This document shows positions 49,686 to 62,772 of a DNA stretch of 64,000 nt, piece by piece. Both the position numbers and the translations under genes were made by a program. How positions within the stretch are numbered: position 1 is the stretch's first letter; each line of letters opens with the position of its first letter. Location: assembly GCF_022201045.2 (NCBI RefSeq), contig NC_068557.1, positions 992,001 to 1,056,000 on the forward strand, in the 5' to 3' direction. This DNA is from Citrus sinensis (Eukaryota; Streptophyta; Magnoliopsida; Sapindales; Rutaceae). The notes under the pieces are model-generated. The model worked only from the letters and a program-made list of their open reading frames with translations, was not told the origin of the DNA and ran no database searches.

Positions 49686-52600
49686 TTACAAAAGCTGAAG
49701 GTGTTGGCAAGAACTTGAAACAGAATCAATCGTTGATAATGAAGATTTCGGATGTATTGTTCCTTCTGGTTCCCTTGGTTTCCTCTTGGCTTCATTTAGC
49801 CGCTTTGACTTATTAAGAGACTGATCTGCTTTGGAGATGATTTTTGAGACTGTAAATCCTGCAACTTCAAACACCTGAGATCTATAGGGAAGTAAAGCAT
49901 TGCGAAGGACAATGTCAACTCCTTCGTAGGTCCAAACACCTAATGCTGCCTCTCCTTTAAGTCTGACAGAAAACCAGCCAAGTCCGGCAGCAGCAATATC
50001 TACAGAACTTGAATCCCAACTGCTACCAGAGACATGAAATTCCTTTCTCACCCATTTTCCTAGCTCTTCAACTCGTTTCTCTCCAATTGGTGGCTGGATC
50101 AACAACCAATGCAGATAGCATCAAATTTATATAAGTTAAAACCATAATGCAACGTGCTTCTCCCAAGATAATAATAATAACAGAAACTATATTTCATTTG
50201 AATGCCAAGGATTACAAGCACCAAAACCAGACAGCACAGTATGCAAAAAATAGTTTGTTATCAATTCGCAAAAGTACCTACAGAGCCTTTGGAATTCAAT
50301 ATCCTTTTCTAATCTGTTTATTTCCTTTACATGGCCTCCGAAGTTTGATAACAAGGGTTCCTTTTGGCTTCAAATTAACAGCCCAAATTTCCCAAAGCAT
50401 ATGCTAAGGTCATATACATGTTAATATAGAAGTAAACATTACCAATTGAGGGTGTTTCTTGCATCTTAATTTCTTGATGGATATTAAACCTTCTTATATG
50501 GATCAAGCTTCCTTCTTATATGGATCAAGCTTATAATATGAGATCTATTTTTGAAGTTTCTCCAAATGTCATTACTTATCAAAATTTCCTATATGACACC
50601 CTTCCTTTTTGCTGTCTCACAACTAAAATAGCATGTTGTTGAAAGAACTTGAATAGGAATAACTAAATCCTATCAGTTTATTCAGAAAAAAAAATGGTAA
50701 TAAGTTTTTCAGTTGAATTTTGTAGAAAGACTAATTCAACCACATTGCTTCTCAACTGCTCATCAAAATCAAAGCAATGGAGCACTCACTATAATTGCTC
50801 CAAATTTTAGACTTTTAGAAAGTGAAAGAAACTGCAGAAATATCATTTGCTAACTAGGGAAAGGCTTACCTGTAGCTGACGACCAAAATGCTTCTCTACC
50901 ATTGTGCACGCATTTTCGGTTTTCCCCATGTGTAATGGAAGATATGGTGATGCCCACACTGTCACATAGATAGACTCTACAGATGATTCCTCAACATCCA
51001 TCCTCATGAGCCCGGCAATGTGAATGGAATGACCTGCCTGCAGCAATCGAAGAAGCCCAACTTGAGCTAAACACATAACAAAGCTGCCATAATAATATTA
51101 AAAGAACTCTTACATTGCTAAAAGATCAAACACTCAATCTGACTTCAATATGGACGCATAATATCATTGAAGCAATGCTCTTAACACATATTTTTCAGCT
51201 ACCCTTGTTGATAAAAATCACAACTATTTCAAGCCAGTCCATTACTAAACTAATAAACCGACAATTTTTCAGCTTGATCCTAATATTGCCAACAAAAGTC
51301 GAATCTTAAATAAACCTTGATCCTAAAATCCCTGAAGCAATACTCACATTGCTAAAAGATCAAGCACTCAATCTGAATTCCTATGAAGTCATAGTATCCC
51401 TGAAGCAATGGGCTTGTTACATATTTTTCAGAAAATCCTTACCGATAGAAATAACAGCATTTTCATGCAAGTCCATTACAACCAAGAAACTCACAATTAC
51501 TCGGTTTATCCTAATGCTGCCAACAAATATCAAATCATAAACTAACCTTGATCCTATAAGTTCTCGGCTTCAACTCCTTGTTAATATTGACAAGTTTTTG
51601 TTCCTCTCTTGTCAACCTAGTGGTAATCTGATTGGGATGTAGCAATCCCGGTGTGTCAAACAACTTAGCCTGAGCAGGCAAAACTCCTTCCACTCTCACG
51701 ATCCCAAGCGTTGTTCCAGGCACGGGTGCCTCTGTCAAATGACTAACAATATTCTTCTCTTCTCCATCTCCTCCTCTACCAGCATCCACACTCTTAGCAA
51801 TGGCATTCAATAATGTACTTTTCCCCGCATTTTGTGCTCCTATGGCCCACACATTCCCCCTCTTTCCCGCCAAATCAACAACATCATCTATAAGACTCTT
51901 TAAACCCCAGTTCTTAACAGCACTAACGAAATGCAACTTAGTAATCTTACTAATGCCGTCTTCTCTAGCTCGTTGCCTAACCCAATGTTCAAATCTAGTA
52001 GGCGACAAAGAACTCGGCAACAAATCAATCTTAGTCACAACTAATACAACTCTAGGAACATTACCCGACTTACCTTCTTTCCACGCCCTCTCATTCTCCT
52101 CAGCTGTATCTGATACCATTTTCGCTACTTTCCTAGGAAACGACCCATCAAAATCAGCTGCATCAACCACCATCAAAACAACCGATCTAGCCCCGCTGGC
52201 CGACATCAACTTCCTCCCAACCGTATGATCAAAATCAAAATCCGGCAACAAATTCTCCACGGTCACATCCTTCACCTTCCCATAATGCCTTAAAGCATGA
52301 CACCTGGCACAAACCACCGGCTTTTCGTGTTTTTTAACTTCTGATGTTTCATTTTCAGCTTCAAAAACAACAAGCCCGCCCTTTTTAAGGGAATTTGAAA
52401 ATTCAGACTCATTGGCTACGTGTACAAGATGGGATTTTCTCACTTTGTTCAAATTCTGCGAAGGTCTGATGAAGTAACCGGGGTGTTTCGGGTTCGTGTC
52501 TTGCATGAGGACGCCGCAGCCGGGGCAGACGGTGAGCTTGGGAGTGGCTTCATCGTAATTTCCATCTCTTGTCAGGGCCAAAGATGAAGAAAGTGGTGGT

Positions 52601-52776
52601 GGTGCTGTGTTAGTGGGTTGTGAAGAGAAGGAGGAGGAGGAGGAGGAGGAGGTGGGTGCTTTTAGTGCTTTTGTGGGGTGTAATTGGAGATAGGGGCTTG
52701 TGATTTTGGTTAAAAATGATTCATGAAAGATGGGTTTCAGTTTTGATTGAGAGATATTTCTTGCTCTTGAAAGCAT
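49686..52776 (-). CDS. Chloroplast YqeH-type circularly permuted GTPase
   Basis: Three exons downward: 52776-51547, 51037-50870, 50093-49686, joining in phase to 601 codons plus TAA. The start at 52776 (MLSRARNISQ) is preferred because it gives a serine-rich organelle transit peptide; the frame is open to an earlier ATG at 52905. A zinc finger is formed by CPGC (84-87) and CARC (156-159). GTPase motifs come in permuted order: G4 TKID (248-251), G5 VSA (284-286), G1 GAQNAGKS (313-320), G2 GTT (354-356), G3 DTPG (374-377). This order defines the YqeH/NOA1/BPG2 group, which acts in small-subunit ribosome assembly in bacteria and plastids. It looks closer to the BPG2-like genes such as At4g10620 than to NOA1, but I am unsure which paralog. 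Confidence 0.88.
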
Positions 52777-54081
52777 TTCTTCTCTTTGTTTTGACCGAAA
52801 TTTCGTTTTCTTTTCAGGGTTTAGGGTTCTAGAGAAGCTTTGAAGATCAACAGGCGTATATGGTTGATGCACTGAAACGACGACGTGTAATAGGTAGAGT
52901 TGCAATTTGCATTCAAATCCTCACAATGCTGTGACAAAATTTCAAATGAACTATCTCACACTTTTTGGTAGCCAAGTTACTTGCAAATTGTCTATAACTA
53001 TATCATGATTTCACTTTACATTTTCAGTATTATTTTTTTTAAAATTTTCTATATCACTCTCATTTTTTTTTTTACTTTGAAAACATAATCGTTATACCCT
53101 CTTAATTTTATTTATTTTAACAGATATTGATTTTGAAATATGGGAGGAAATTAAAATTTTATTTTTAAGTTGTGTGCAAGTTTTGTATACATTGACCACA
53201 AAGATGAAATTAATGCTGATTTTTTTTTAATTAGATTTTTCAATGTTTTGGCATTGACTCTGAAGAATTACTTCAATTGAACTTTCCTAAATCTTTTTTT
53301 CCTTCTCCAGTTACATTAATTTGGTGTATCTATCACCTTGATTATAATAAGAGTCTATGCTTATAAATGTCTCTAAAGCTAAATAAAATTTAATGAATCA
53401 ATCACCTATTTGCAATAAGAGTCTATCTTACAAATGTCTGAGAAGCTGTAATAAAAAGCGTAATAATATAGGCTCAGGCTTCACCTACAAGCCCTGGTCC
53501 ATCACAAAAGCCCAATAAATAATTAAATAATATATTTTATTTTAATTAAAATACACATTTTAATATTTATTTAACCTATCCATAACATATAATTAAAAAT
53601 TTAAATCTTTTTAGCTTAATTTTAAATCCTAATCTAATAAAAACTACATTTATATATTAAAAATTTGTAAAATTTAATAAAAAGTTTCTAAAATATATAA
53701 CACAAAAATTTGGACTTCTCGGCCCAACCGACCTGAAAAGAGACATGCTTGGGCCAGGCCTGGCTAATTTCATCTTCCAAAACACTGGAGTGAAAATTGC
53801 TCCAAACAAGACAAAAATTCTACCTTTTTCCAAAAATCAAGTGCTGAATTCTCAACCATGTTAATAAAAATAATGTGGAAAAGACTAAAAAATTTATCAG
53901 AACATGAAACTTATTGCAGAAGTTAGATTTACCTGTAAGCAAATAGATAAAAGAAGAAAAAAAGAGATTGCAAGCAATCTATATCTACACATTTACACAG
54001 AAGTATTTCGACTACCGCATTCGTATGATGCAGATTCGAAGTAAAATATCTTTGACGGGGTTTCTAGTTATATGTATCTCA
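52777..54081. other. Spacer between GTPase and SINAT genes
   Basis: GTPase leader, then AT-rich DNA. An AT block about 53480-53700 is bracketed by GGCTCAGGCTT and GGCCAGGCCTGG words that recall repeat ends, but I found no target duplication. Confidence 0.4.
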
Positions 54082-56038
54082 CTATTCTTTCCATATTCGG
54101 CCGGCTACTTTGAGCTTCAACTCCTGTCTATCTCCACCAGAAAAGAAAAGAGCTAAATTCCTTTGAATGATTAATCCATCTTGGCTATCTCTAACCCTTT
54201 TATGGCTATCGCGGATGCTTCTAGGTATTCCTTGCCACGTAAGCTTTCTACCATTTCCGCCAACTTCCAGACTGTAACTGAATTGTCTGGCCTCTTCTTC
54301 ATCACCCATGAATCGGAGGAAGGCCATGTAAACGGGCGCCATTCCGAGGTGAAAAGCCTCAAAATGCAGGCAAAAGTGCCGGCCAAAGCAATTGAAAACC
54401 TGCACCAAATAACGAACATTTAAGATGGTTAGGTTGGGGCTGGCGGAAAAATAGAATGCAATTCGAGGAAACAGTACCCTGTCACACAACTATCTGCACT
54501 TCGGAAAATGCATAAGCATTCTTGAAATAAATGAGTGTGTTAGTATTTTGATTCCATATCAGGGAATTTTTTAGCTTAGAACCATCATCCAAAACTCAAT
54601 ATTCGTAAGCAAGCATTTAACGTTTTAGTTCACCATTTAGCAACTAGCAAAGCATGCCTTTATCTTTGCCCATAAACCCATAAACGTTAATAGTTAGTCT
54701 TATTGGCGAAAAAGATCTAACTAATCCGAAGCTTGCATTCATATGGACCTAAATAGTTCAGTTCCTTAAAGGGCAAAATGGAAATGGAATTTCTGGAAGA
54801 AGTATCTTCTAATACAACTAAGCTGGCATCTGCAAAGTGATGCCAGTCACGATTTACAATTGAGAGAGGTGAGAATCAGTGGAGAAGAAGAGATGAGAGG
54901 TCTTACTGTTAACATCCATGTAGCATTTTCAATTTCTAGTGCATTGGCTTTGACATATCTGTGGTTGAAAGTACTCCCATCGTGCATGTCAACTTTGTGA
55001 TCATTTTTTAGATGCCTAACAAGAAGTGGGATATCACCAGTGACAGAACATTCAGCGCCGGCGTAGGGGCAATTGTACGGACGATAGTTACAGTTTTTTT
55101 CATGCTTTAGCTTGCTGTAATAGGGGAATATATCTTGACAACCCCAAATCTGGTATCTGCAAGGGAGTTCCAGCGACTCAGCTACTTTCTCCAATGCCAG
55201 GCACCTTATATTTCCAAGTTCATGGCGGCAAGTTGGACAACCGGTGCGTACTCTAGCCTTGCAACTTGAGCACAAGGTGTGACCATTTGGACACTGTTCA
55301 TAGAAAATGAGAGAATTTATCAATACAAGAAGATCAATTTAAATAGTATTGTGTTACAATTATGATGAATGTTCTTAATTCGTTAACTTTGGAAATTGGG
55401 CAAGATTGGGAAATGGAACCAATTCGTTCACTATAACACACAATAACAGTAAAAGGAGTATCATCTTTTCAGGAAATGCATCTATATCTACAAGGCTAAA
55501 TGATGAATCATATTATAAGATGAACAAACATTTCCATAAAATGACTAATGCACTCAAGAATCTCTACAGTCTGATTCACTAACTTCTGACAATTAACTGA
55601 AATCAATTTCTTGAATAATTAACATATTTGAATTGTTTCATTTCATATGGCATTGCTTCCTATGTCAATTTAATGCTAAAATCCCTCAAGTCCCAATTTA
55701 AGAAGCTTTATTTATTTATCTATTTTGACAAAGAAAAAAGGAAGTAAAAGATGCCTAAACACAAGGAAAACTTCTACTGTTCTTCTCGTTTTGTGTTTCG
55801 ATACACAGAAAGAAAATACCTGGTAAATTGGAGGGTACATTAAATTCAAGCAAACGGGACACTCAAGTAGCTCGTGCACATCATTATTTGATGTTGTTCC
55901 AAGATTTCCACTGAAACCAGTTGTAGCTTTCCTACAAGGGGAACCCCTCAACTCCACACTAGAAGTTGCCATTTCATAATCTGAAAACTCAATGCTAGAC
56001 TCAATCACCTCCTTGCATATTCCTCCTCCAGGAGCCAT
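54082..56038 (-). CDS. SINAT: SINA-type RING E3 ubiquitin ligase
   Basis: Three exons downward: 56038-55820, 55293-54907, 54399-54082, joining to 307 codons plus TAG, the usual SINAT length and exon number. The RING finger begins CPVCLNLMYPP at residue 60 and continues CPNGHTLCSSCK over the first intron to CPTC. A SIAH-type zinc finger follows (CNYRPYNCPYAGAEC, with HLKNDHK), then the TRAF-like substrate-binding domain (TFNHRYVKANALEIENATWM through GRKLTWQGIPRSIRD). The family acts as dimers that ubiquitinate cytosolic or nuclear targets such as autophagy and hormone regulators. The C-terminus ends GRIWKE plus one residue, typical of the family. Paralog number not assigned. Confidence 0.93.
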
Positions 56039-59000
56039 GCTGCCTTCCCTTAGAAACTGCTACTACTATATGTCTCTCCGTTCCCAAATCGAAATCAGCA
56101 TCATAATCTTCACTGCAAATGATACCACTTTCTTTCTTTTTAGCTGGTTTTGCCTGAGAAAAGTTGGAAAAGGACATTATCAAATGACGGAGATACTATG
56201 AATGGTGACAATTTTTCATGGTCCAGAAATTTGTCAAACTTGCGTATGGTCCTCTATACAAGTATAGTCACAATCCATACGGCCTCCATGATTTATTGCA
56301 TAACCGTAAGATATATTATACAATCGACTTGATCAGAAGACAAGCAATTGAATTTGACAAGAAGTGTGGATAGTAAGTACTACGGCATATATTGCCTTTT
56401 CACTACAAATATTTGAATCAAAATTCATCTCATACAAAATCTCTATTCAATGAACACCAATTGATATGAAACAAAAATAGTATCAAACATCAGACGAAGC
56501 AATAAAGCTTTGACTTATTTATACTCTCACAAGCATCAGTGAAGTGTAGATGCAGCCAAGTCAATAAACAAAAAAAAAAAAAAAAAAAATTACCGAGATG
56601 AAAGTTAGAGCCAGTATTCATATTAAGAGCAAAAAATAGTCAAAAAAGAACAAAATTCGGCAAAAGATTCAATACCCAGATGAGAAATCAAGAAAAGAAT
56701 CAAAGAAAAAGTGGAACAAAGCTTTAAACCCACCTTAAGAAACAAACCCAGATGAGAAATGCAGCTAAGAAACGATTGAAGATTCAATCATTTCAATTAA
56801 TGAAAACTTTGGGACTCAATTATTTCTCCATTTAGGACCCAAAAATGAAAAAACAAAAAACAAAGACAACAACAAAAAGGAAAGCTACTAACGTGGAGAA
56901 ATTTCCTGAAAAGCTGGCTCCGCAAATTGCGTGTCCAAGATTGATTGGTAGATGACACAATAACAAAACTACATCACATAACATGAGCAGGAGTCAAAGA
57001 TTTTGGATATAAAAATTTTAATTTTAATTTAATTTAATTTGTATCACAACTAGTGACAAGTGCTATGTGTTATCTTCTTGTAGCAGCTTGCATGTTTGAG
57101 GACTAGTTTTAAGATTCTTTTATTCAATTGTGGGGTTATGTTTGGTTTGGTATTTAATGGTGACTCAGTCATCTTCTGATTTGATTTATTTATTGTCAAT
57201 TACGCTTTGGGATTTTCAATGTGTGAAGGTGACATTTCCAGCACGCAACGTTTTGAAGCGATTCGATTTGATTTGGTTTGATTTCTGGGCTTTGCTGCTA
57301 ATGGCCAATGTGACCGTTAAAAGTGTTTCAAATTAGAAAAACGAGTCGCTGTCATTAGATGTGGTTGGTGTTCATTGGGAGTTTGAAGAGGAATGAAATC
57401 AAACCAAGTTTTGGATTAGCTTTTGGTCCATTTGGGATTGTGGTCACGTGAAAAAAAAAATATAATTATTAAATAAAAATTAATAATATATAATAAATAT
57501 AAATTTTAATAAAATTATTATAAATATAATAATTTTTTTATTATACAAATAAAAAATTATATCAATATAACTTATAAGCTAAAGTATATAGTATTTACGA
57601 AACACTTTAGTACTGTAACTTTTAAAATACAGCTGCTGAACCTCAATTCTAAACATAACATTTGTCATCCCATATGTGTTTTGAGATTAAAGGGTTGTAA
57701 CTTTTGGTTTACATATACTTTAAATGAAACCATTATTCATAGAGTAATTAAGGATAAGCACAAAATTGAATATAATTAAAGCGTGGTGATGTCCATGTCA
57801 ATTTGAGGAGGTGCCGAACTTCGCTTCGTTGATGAATCAAATCAAAGAAAGTTTTAGCCCAATTCTTGTTGTGTTTGACTATGATTGAAGTGTTGTAAAT
57901 TTTTTTTTGTTTAATTCTCATATGTTTTAAAATGAAATCGCTAACTGTAGAATATAAAAAGAAAAATATAAAATTCAATATTATCAAATGTCTTTGCTAT
58001 ACACTTTGCTTGTTGCACTTTTAAAATTAAGTTGAAATTCAAGGGTCATAAACCAATTCTTAGTGATAGAAATATGATTATTAAGATGTTTTACAAGAAC
58101 AAATGGTGAAAAATCTTTTCTTCATGTTTCGTGTTAAAAAACAAAAGTAGTTTTTAGCATTTTACACACTCTTTTTACTTCTCTCTCTTTTTTTTTTTTT
58201 TTTTGTCTTTCCTCTCTACAATTATTTTTTTCAGTTTTTAAATTATATATTTAAATACATCTCAGAAGTCAAAACACTATTTTTATTTCAAAAAATTGAA
58301 ATGATAAGTTAAGGTCTGGGCCTTGATGTTGGGCCGGGTTGTAGAGTGTGCGCCTCCGGGCCTGAAGTATCTTCGTGCGAGGTTTTGTTTTTTTGGGGCG
58401 CTTTCACTGAACCGGACCGATTGGTGGCTGTGGTTGGTTCACTTCTATTATAAGTTTAAAGAACCGATTGATTTGGTTTGGATTTTCAATTCAATATAAA
58501 ATCGAGCTGAAAATAAAAATACGTACATTAAGATCGATATTTAAAAAAAAAAAAGTCGAGAATTGAATTAGATGGGTTAGTTTTCTAAATTGAATAGATT
58601 GGATTCAAAATTTTACAAATCATTAAGTTTAGTTTTTTTAAAAAAATTAAAACTTATTTGTCAAAGTTTTAGTTGAGTTAATTCTAATCATGATAAGCCA
58701 TATACATAATGCTAAGAGAATTTTAGATGAAATAATATTAAATGAAACTATTTAATAAAATTATACCACATGTTTTGAAAATTTTTTTCTCATTATTATT
58801 AATTATTATCACTGTCATAAATTATGATTGATTAATTTCATAATGAATATGTATACGATATTATCTTTATTGGACGTAATTTATTTTTTACAAGTATGAC
58901 CTCGAAATTGGCTATTGGCAATCCATTAAAGGCTAGTGTATAAAGCAATATTGCTTGAAGATCGATATTACTTCTTCAACTTGTTGAATTTAAAGCTTAA

Positions 59001-59967
59001 ACGCCATGCTAAAGCATGACGAACTGAAGAAGGCGGCAAGAAGCAATCCATTACATTGTCATGGCCAGCTCAGCCTCCCACAAGCTTTATATCTTGAACT
59101 ATGGGTCGCAATATTTTACACCTCCCAATAGGATCGAGACACATTATTTTCACGTGACTAATACGTAGTCATGCATGGATAAGGCCAATAGGAGCATCGT
59201 TGTGATAAATTTTGCCAACTTTGTTGACTGTTAATTAATGACAAGTCAAAATTTTGAACTGATTGGGGTTATGATTTAACTAATGACATAATTTAAGAAC
59301 CTTCATATAACCCTTTGATTTTTATTTTTTTTTTCAAAAAAAGGAAGAAATATATCTTCAGCTTATAAATTTGAAAATCGATAAAATAATGTTCAATTAA
59401 TTTTTTTTGTTAAATTAACATGACCTAAAACAACTTTTAATCAATTACATTTTTTGTTACTGAATAATCCAGAACATTTACTCATTTGCTGGCTGCTTTT
59501 GACTGGTTTATCAGCTAACTATTTCTATAATCCATTCATCATCCCCATTTGACAATTAATTTATTCTAGAATTTTAAAAACAATAAGCCATGGGAATGTC
59601 AAGTGTAACTTCCCAATTTGTTGTTTCTTCCAAGAAACCATCATCAAAGACCTCATTTCTCTTGTCCTATTTGGTCAACAAGTTATGCATGAATAATAAA
59701 TTAATTATTAAATAGTTTGTTCTAAAAGCTGCTTTTCTCAAAAAAAAAGCTTGTGCATGAAGTCAAAAAACAACTTCTTCAAGTCTGATCCTACAAGTCA
59801 AATTCATAAGAAGCTGCTTCTTGAACAACAAGCTCTCTCTCTTTCTCTCTCTATATATATATATTAAGCCCATCTCCCAAGCCTTAGCTTATCATACACA
59901 TCACACAGATCATTTAATTCCCCCCCGGTTACATACAACTTTCCTATACATTTTCTCAAGAAAACTA
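56039..59967. other. Intergenic region with repeat debris
   Basis: Begins with the SINAT leader and promoter (a leader intron is possible). A poly-A run is at about 56571-56589. A possible MITE lies at about 57430-57660: its left part reads GGTCCATTTGGGATTG and its right part CTGAACCTCAATTCTAAAC, loosely inverted. At 58315-58620 there are GGGCCGGG and ACCGGACCGATTGG words like hAT ends without a partner. A CT microsatellite and TATATATA tract at 59831-59864 probably belong to the leader of the next gene. No coding exon seen. Confidence 0.4.
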
Positions 59968-60255
59968 ATGGAGCCAGAAATGTCACTAGCCGATGCCTTG
60001 ATTAAGGTTGCAATGTTTGTGCTTGTTCAAGTGCTGGTTTACTTAATTCTTTCGAATTCTTCGGATATTTTTTCGGAGAATAAGAAGAAGAAGATGATGA
60101 AATCTTCCAGCTTCAAAACGGCACGTTCTGTTAGCATTCGCCGTATGCTTGCTGCCATCTCCGATTTGCCGTCTGAGGCAGAGGTCTCGTCGCCGTCTCT
60201 AAGAGGTTCAAGACTATCAGACGAATTTCCAATTTCTGATGATAAAGAATCTTAA
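59968..60255 (+). CDS. Small single-pass membrane protein, 95 aa, function unknown
   Basis: Single exon. I start at 59968 (MEPEMSLADALIK), the last in-frame ATG before the hydrophobic segment, because the 49 codons upstream (from 59821) look like translated leader. Residues about 10-29 (ALIKVAMFVLVQVLVYLILS) form one membrane helix. A basic stretch NKKKKMMKSSSFK follows, then RSVSIRRMLAAISDLPSEAE and a serine-rich acidic tail. I associate this layout with a small plant family of unknown role; no domain name is certain. An N-terminal anchor with a phosphorylatable cytosolic tail is inferred, not shown. Confidence 0.72.
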   Translation: MEPEMSLADALIKVAMFVLVQVLVYLILSNSSDIFSENKKKKMMKSSSFKTARSVSIRRMLAAISDLPSEAEVSSPSLRGSRLSDEFPISDDKES

Positions 60256-61489
60256 ATTATTCGCTTCTATAAATATAGCTAGTTCCTTAGTTCTTTGAAT
60301 CTTTGTACCGATATCATTACTGTATTTATTCAATGAAGATTATTATATACAAGTAAGATTTATTGTGCCCCTTGTATAAGTATTTACAAGAATTATATTA
60401 ATTTCATTTTTGGGGCCTTTTAGGCTTCAAGCTTCTTTGATCACCCAGGGATGCTCATATGCAACATCTAAAGCATCTTTTATTGCATTGTATCTGCATA
60501 TAGAAGAATCAGTGAAAATATCAGTTGGCTTTCGGTTACAATTCTTAAGTTTTTTTGTTACGTTGAGCTGTGAGTTACATTTCTTGAAGTTAGTAGCAAA
60601 ATTTGACAAATGTAATAGAAATGGTGATTGTTATTATTAGGCCCTTTTGGGTTTTGTTTGTAATGCATAGGCAACACTAGTTACCTTTTACAGAGAAGGC
60701 CTTGAAGCAAATCATTTTAGCTTTGGATTAATAGATCAAATGCAGGATATTCACCTTGTCATAGTTTTCTGGCATGCTATCAGTATGAAAAGGAAAACAC
60801 GTGATATAATTATGTGACTCGTTAAAAATAATGGTGTAATTATGGATCAATTAAAAAACAACACGTGATTTCCAAATTACAAAAATTTACTAGAAACTTA
60901 TTCTTAATTACCAGTGATATTATTTTAAATATTTAGATTCTGATGTGAGCTTCATGAGGGATCATCTTATTATAAAGTTGTGATCGGATAAAAATAAAAA
61001 TATAAATAAATCTTAACAGCAATTTTGTACATTGTGTGTTCACTTTTATAAATGTTCAGGCTTACACGGCTCTCCTTGCCTGTAGTTGCCTAATTATGTC
61101 TTCGTCAGGCAGCAGCAGCAATCCTGATGGCTGATGCTGACATATTTCCTAAGAATCCCAATGCGGGAAAGTGTTAATAATCCTGACACTTGGATTAAAT
61201 CCCCTGGCTGGTCAGCACATGGACCAAAGTGATAATGGTAGAGTTCAAAGTTCAAAGTTCAAACCCCCACATCCATTTAATTTGTTTTGTATTAATATAA
61301 AATATGTGATTTTCAAGTTACAAAAATTATGTTTTCACTGTTATATTTAACGAAAAAAAAAAAGTTGGCTCTTCATATTTTTTTTTTAAAAAAAGGAACG
61401 AAAAAGTTGGCTATTCATATTTTAATGGGTCTAGCTACCGTGCAATTGTTGCACGATATCCCCTATTTTGTCTTCTTGTGTTTTCACTA
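60256..61489. other. 3' flank and intergenic DNA
   Basis: 3' UTR of the small membrane-protein gene, then noncoding DNA. Around 61351-61425 a short word AAAGTTGGCTCTTCATATTTT is imperfectly duplicated. No gene seen. Confidence 0.45.
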
Positions 61490-61630
61490 TTATATTTAGG
61501 CAAACTCTATCTTACATGCATGTAAGATACATGCCTCTCACATGAATAGTGTATATATAGGACCCACACACTATTCATGTGAGAGGCATGTATCTTACAT
61601 GCATGTAAGATAGAGGATCCCTTATATTTA
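61490..61630. mobile_element. Hairpin (foldback) Mutator-type MITE
   Basis: Element 61499-61621 (123 bp) flanked by a perfect 9-bp duplication TTATATTTA (61490-61498 and 61622-61630), the size made by Mutator-like transposases. It is almost wholly a hairpin: arms 61505-61552 and 61568-61615 are exact 48-bp inverted repeats around a 15-base loop. Each arm itself holds a 22-bp perfect palindrome centred on ACATGCATGT. The outer six or seven bases of the ends (GGCAAA versus GGGATC when reversed) differ. Confidence 0.93.
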
Positions 61631-62699
61631 ACGTCAGAGTAAATTCAACGGTGGGAACGGGATGGGATGCTATACTTTAGTAATTAACGCTACATTCCCT
61701 GTTGTATACTGAAATTCTAAAAAAATTAAATATTTTAAAGTTATGACACATAAATCCAGATTGTATTAAATTTGTAAATAATTTTAACAATTAAAAATAT
61801 AGGCAGGTTGTCTCGAGTTAAAAAATTTGACATAAAAATCAAAATCTAACTCTTTTTTTTTTTAATTTAAGGAGTGAGATAAGTAATGATTTCACATTAA
61901 AATTCAATTAATAAATTAGCTTAAAAAGGAAAACTAACATGGCATTAGGAAAATAAAAATATTAAATAAATAATTATAAAAACTTTATATTTTATCTTCT
62001 TTCCTTACACTTTAATTGCCACTTTAAGATATATGCATACTATATTTTAAATAAAAATAACTACAATACAATTTCATTTTAAAGCCATTAGTTATTCACA
62101 AATAACAAAACTTAAACTTTATCTATAGATTTAAACCAATATGACATCAATGACTTTATAGTTGATAGATTTGATTTGTTATTTTAATTTATTCAATTGC
62201 CATGTCCTCACAATTGTCATCCAAATATTTAAATCAAATTGCTGCATTTTGCCTTAGTTGTGATGTGAAAAATAATTGAGATAATTGATCAATTAATGAT
62301 ATTTTAATTTAAAAAGAGTTGCTGACTAATGATTTATTAATTATCTAAGTGGAGAAAAAAAGGAATAGAATATCTGGATATAGAGAAGAAGAAAAGAAAA
62401 AAAATAAATTTATGATAAATTTATAAATAAACTATAAATAAAAAAAAGTAGGAAATCAAAAGATAAAAGACAAAAGTGTGGTACCGTGCAATAGTTGCAC
62501 CATAGTTTTGTCCCATATTTTAAGGCAATAAATTTAAATGTTGGGAATCTTTCCAAATTCATAATTGTTACATTTATTCTACAAAATACCACCAAATTTC
62601 ATTTTTACGCTACATTTAGCTCGAATATAGAGGGTTTCATGAGAGTTGCCACTTCATAATTGTTTTGTGATTTTGACTTGATGAATTTGCCATACAAGT
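61631..62699. other. AT-rich intergenic DNA
   Basis: No gene seen. A word TACCGTGCAATAGTTGCAC near 62482 resembles TACCGTGCAATTGTTGCAC near 61437 and may mark ends of another old element about 1 kb long containing the hairpin MITE. Confidence 0.4.
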
Positions 62700-62772
62700 G
62701 GGGATGTAGCTCAGATGGTAGAGCGCTCGCTTAGCATGCGAGAGGCACGGGGATCGATACCCCGCATCTCCA
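62700..62772 (+). tRNA. tRNA-Ala (anticodon AGC)
   Basis: A full 73-base cloverleaf: acceptor GGGGATG pairs with CATCTCC (one G-U), D arm GCTC...GAGC, anticodon arm CTCGC-TTAGCAT-GCGAG with anticodon AGC, T arm CGGGG-ATCGATA-CCCCG, discriminator A. The A box (TAGCTCAGATGG) and B box (GGGATCGATACCC) for RNA polymerase III are intact. No intron. CCA is not encoded, as normal in plants. Short T runs lie about 20 bases downstream. Confidence 0.97.

Noticed and set aside
51800-52228. 142-codon plus-strand ORF
   Set aside because: Shadow of the GTPase exon, which has all G motifs on the minus strand.
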